From: Patescibacteria group bacterium
GTDB taxonomy: Bacteria; Patescibacteriota; Microgenomatia; Levybacterales; UBA12049
Length of the DNA stretch: 5,611 bases
Assembly (NCBI GenBank): GCA_018900295.1
Contig: JAHIGH010000068.1
Span: 1-5,611, forward strand
Reading direction: 5' to 3'
Position numbers and translations under genes: made by a program. Below, piece after piece: positions 4,385 through 5,611 of the stretch (the first letter of the stretch is position 1; the number at the start of each line of letters is the position of its first letter). Under the pieces are notes generated by a model. It was not told where the DNA came from. It worked only from the letters and a program-made list of their open reading frames with translations, and made no database searches.

Positions 4385-5611
4385 ATGAATTTTTTTCAAT
4401 TTGATATTTTACAGAAGGACCGTTCTTCGCGGGCGAGACTTGGAAAGTTGTCAACTCCTCATGGAATGATAGCCACGCCTTGTTTTGTGCCAGTGGGGAC
4501 GCAGGCAGCGTTGAAGGGCTTGTCGCCTCATGAATTGAAGGACATAGGTGTACAATTAATTTTTGCAAATACTTATCATTTATTTTTGCGAGGCAGAGAG
4601 AGTATTGTGGCAGATGCAGGGGGACTTGGGAAATTTATGGGATGGGATGGACCAACGATTACGGACAGCGGAGGATTTCAGGTGTTTTCTTTGGGGGCGG
4701 CACAGAGGTCAATTGAAGGGCGCAATAAGCTAACTAAGTTTTCAAAGAGCGTTTTTGTATATGACGATGAATCTTCAATTTTAAATGGAACAAGGAATAG
4801 TTCTCGACAAGCTCGAACAATAAGGACATCGAGGGTTAAACCTGCGGAGATTGATGAGGAGGGGGTGACTTTTTATTCGCATCTGAATGGAGATGAGTGT
4901 CGATTGACATCTGAAAGTTCTATCCAAATTCAAGAGAAATTGGGAGCGGATTTGATTGTGGCATTTGATGATCATGAGTCGCCTTTGTGGAACCATGAAG
5001 AGACATACGCGTCGCTGGAGCGTACGAATAGGTGGGCACTTCGGAGCTTGAGTGCTAAAAAGAGAGGAGATCAATTGATGTACGGAGTGGTGCATGGGGG
5101 TAAATTTCAGGATTTAAGGGAAGAGTCAGCGAAATTCATCGATAAGCATTTTGAGGCAATTGCAATAGGAGGATCTTATACTTCTAAGGAAGTGTTGTAT
5201 AACGTTGTTGATTGGGTCGTGTCTTTGGTGGACGAGGCGAAGCCGAGACACCTTTTGGGTATCGGTGAGGTGGCGGATTTGTTTGAGGGAGTAAGCAGGG
5301 GTATGGATTTTTTTGATTGTGTAGCTCCGACAAGAAGAGCAAGGCATGGAAATATCTATTCTGCAGAGAAAAAATCTGTGGGCAAAAATTTTACAATACA
5401 AATCACGAATAGCCAATATAAGACAGACAGGGGCCCGCTTGATCCGCTATGCCAGTGTTATACTTGTCAGAATTTTACGAGAGCGTATATTCACCATTTG
5501 TTTAAGGCGAATGAAATACTTGGATTGAGACTGGCGACTTATCATAATGTGTTCTTTATAACTAGTTTGATGAGAGAGATGAGAGAGGCGATCGGGGAGG
5601 GAAGATTTGAG
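4385..5611 (+). CDS. tgt: tRNA-guanine transglycosylase, C-terminus cut by window end
   Basis: Tgt exchanges guanine-34 of GUN-anticodon tRNAs for a queuine-type base. All key parts are visible in 409 residues: FVPVGTQAALKGL (34-46), TDSGGFQVFSLG (93-104) with general acid/base Asp94, FDDHESP (194-200), VVHGGKFQDLRE (235-246), substrate loop GGSYTSKE (262-269), FFDCVAPTRRARHG (309-322) with nucleophile Asp311, and the zinc site CQCYTC (356-361) with His387. Cys356 to His387 has the same spacing as in the Zymomonas enzyme. Between SLG and EEGVTF an extra segment (about 105-157) replaces a few residues in ordinary Tgt; an insert here is usual in Patescibacteria as I remember them. Part of it (Ser139-Thr145) is encoded by a REP-like palindrome. 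The usual FDECTP and GGLAVGE are changed, so base preference may differ. Only a short C-terminal piece is missing. Confidence 0.96.
   Translation, partial: MNFFQFDILQKDRSSRARLGKLSTPHGMIATPCFVPVGTQAALKGLSPHELKDIGVQLIFANTYHLFLRGRESIVADAGGLGKFMGWDGPTITDSGGFQVFSLGAAQRSIEGRNKLTKFSKSVFVYDDESSILNGTRNSSRQARTIRTSRVKPAEIDEEGVTFYSHLNGDECRLTSESSIQIQEKLGADLIVAFDDHESPLWNHEETYASLERTNRWALRSLSAKKRGDQLMYGVVHGGKFQDLREESAKFIDKHFEAIAIGGSYTSKEVLYNVVDWVVSLVDEAKPRHLLGIGEVADLFEGVSRGMDFFDCVAPTRRARHGNIYSAEKKSVGKNFTIQITNSQYKTDRGPLDPLCQCYTCQNFTRAYIHHLFKANEILGLRLATYHNVFFITSLMREMREAIGEGRFE
4800..4818. repeat. REP-like palindrome in frame within tgt
   Basis: On the plus strand the element reads GTTC, TC, GACAAGC, TC, GAAC. 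Its complement has the same plan as the intron P5 hairpin: paired four-base arms, a tandem G-A step, and core GAGCTTGTCGA (GAGCTTATCGA in the intron). It encodes SSRQART of the Tgt insert without breaking the frame. The arms differ from the intron copy but still pair, which argues for hairpin structure being kept rather than for a recent copy. Confidence 0.55.

Noticed and set aside
4257..4568. 103-codon minus-strand open frame over the tgt start
   Set aside because: It lies opposite the conserved N-terminus of Tgt and shows no recognisable protein pattern.
4781..5416. Two minus-strand open frames (4781-5095 and 5126-5416) opposite tgt
   Set aside because: They are antisense to catalytic and substrate-binding parts of Tgt, and their compositions look like read-through of the other strand.
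5346..5528. 60-codon plus-strand open frame in another frame within tgt
   Set aside because: It covers the Tgt zinc-site region in a different frame and has no start signal.

Overview
The window looks like a piece of an AT-rich bacterial genome, most likely from the Candidate Phyla Radiation (Patescibacteria). The pointers are a Tgt with a long extra insert and a GGSYTSKE substrate loop that I associate with that group, a FtsB/DivIC-like protein ending in a Trp-rich tail, a group I intron in a tRNA gene, tRNA genes without an encoded CCA, and genes whose start codons sit directly behind promoters with no Shine-Dalgarno sequence. The taxonomic call is inference.

Layout. 2-205 (+): C-terminus of a septum-formation-initiator protein. 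274-591 (+): small disordered Pro/Val/Thr-rich protein with its own promoter. 592-801: intergenic, with a small hairpin and a 12-base copy of the end of the split tRNA. 817-1965 (+): SDH-type (ClpP/SppA-fold) serine protease. 1898-2101 (-): small unknown protein overlapping the protease 3' end convergently. 2209-2286 (-): possible remnant of an Xre-type HTH. 2287-3099 (-): nicotianamine-synthase-like enzyme. 3120-3380 (-): initiator-type tRNA(CAU) interrupted by a compact, apparently complete 192-nt group I intron (3159-3350). 3481-4173 (+): HTH plus LAGLIDADG-like protein, transcribed divergently from the split tRNA, whose stop codon lies inside the next gene. 4164-4238 (+): elongator-type tRNA-Met(CAU). 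4385-5611 (+): tgt, cut by the window end.

Main observations. (1) The group I intron can be folded by eye through P1-P9, and its guide sequence pairs continuously with both exons, placing the splice site between U33 and C34. (2) A palindrome with tandem G-A steps and core GAGCTTRTCGA forms P5 of the intron and recurs, with different but compensating arms, in frame inside tgt. (3) A nicotianamine-synthase-like enzyme is unexpected in this kind of genome and starts 20 bases behind the split tRNA, probably in the same transcript. (4) At least four protein genes appear leaderless, and the split tRNA has a promoter placing transcription start at about its first base. (5) An endonuclease-like gene sits between the two CAU tRNA genes and terminates inside one of them.

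No CRISPR array, insertion sequence, rRNA or convincing intrinsic terminator was seen.
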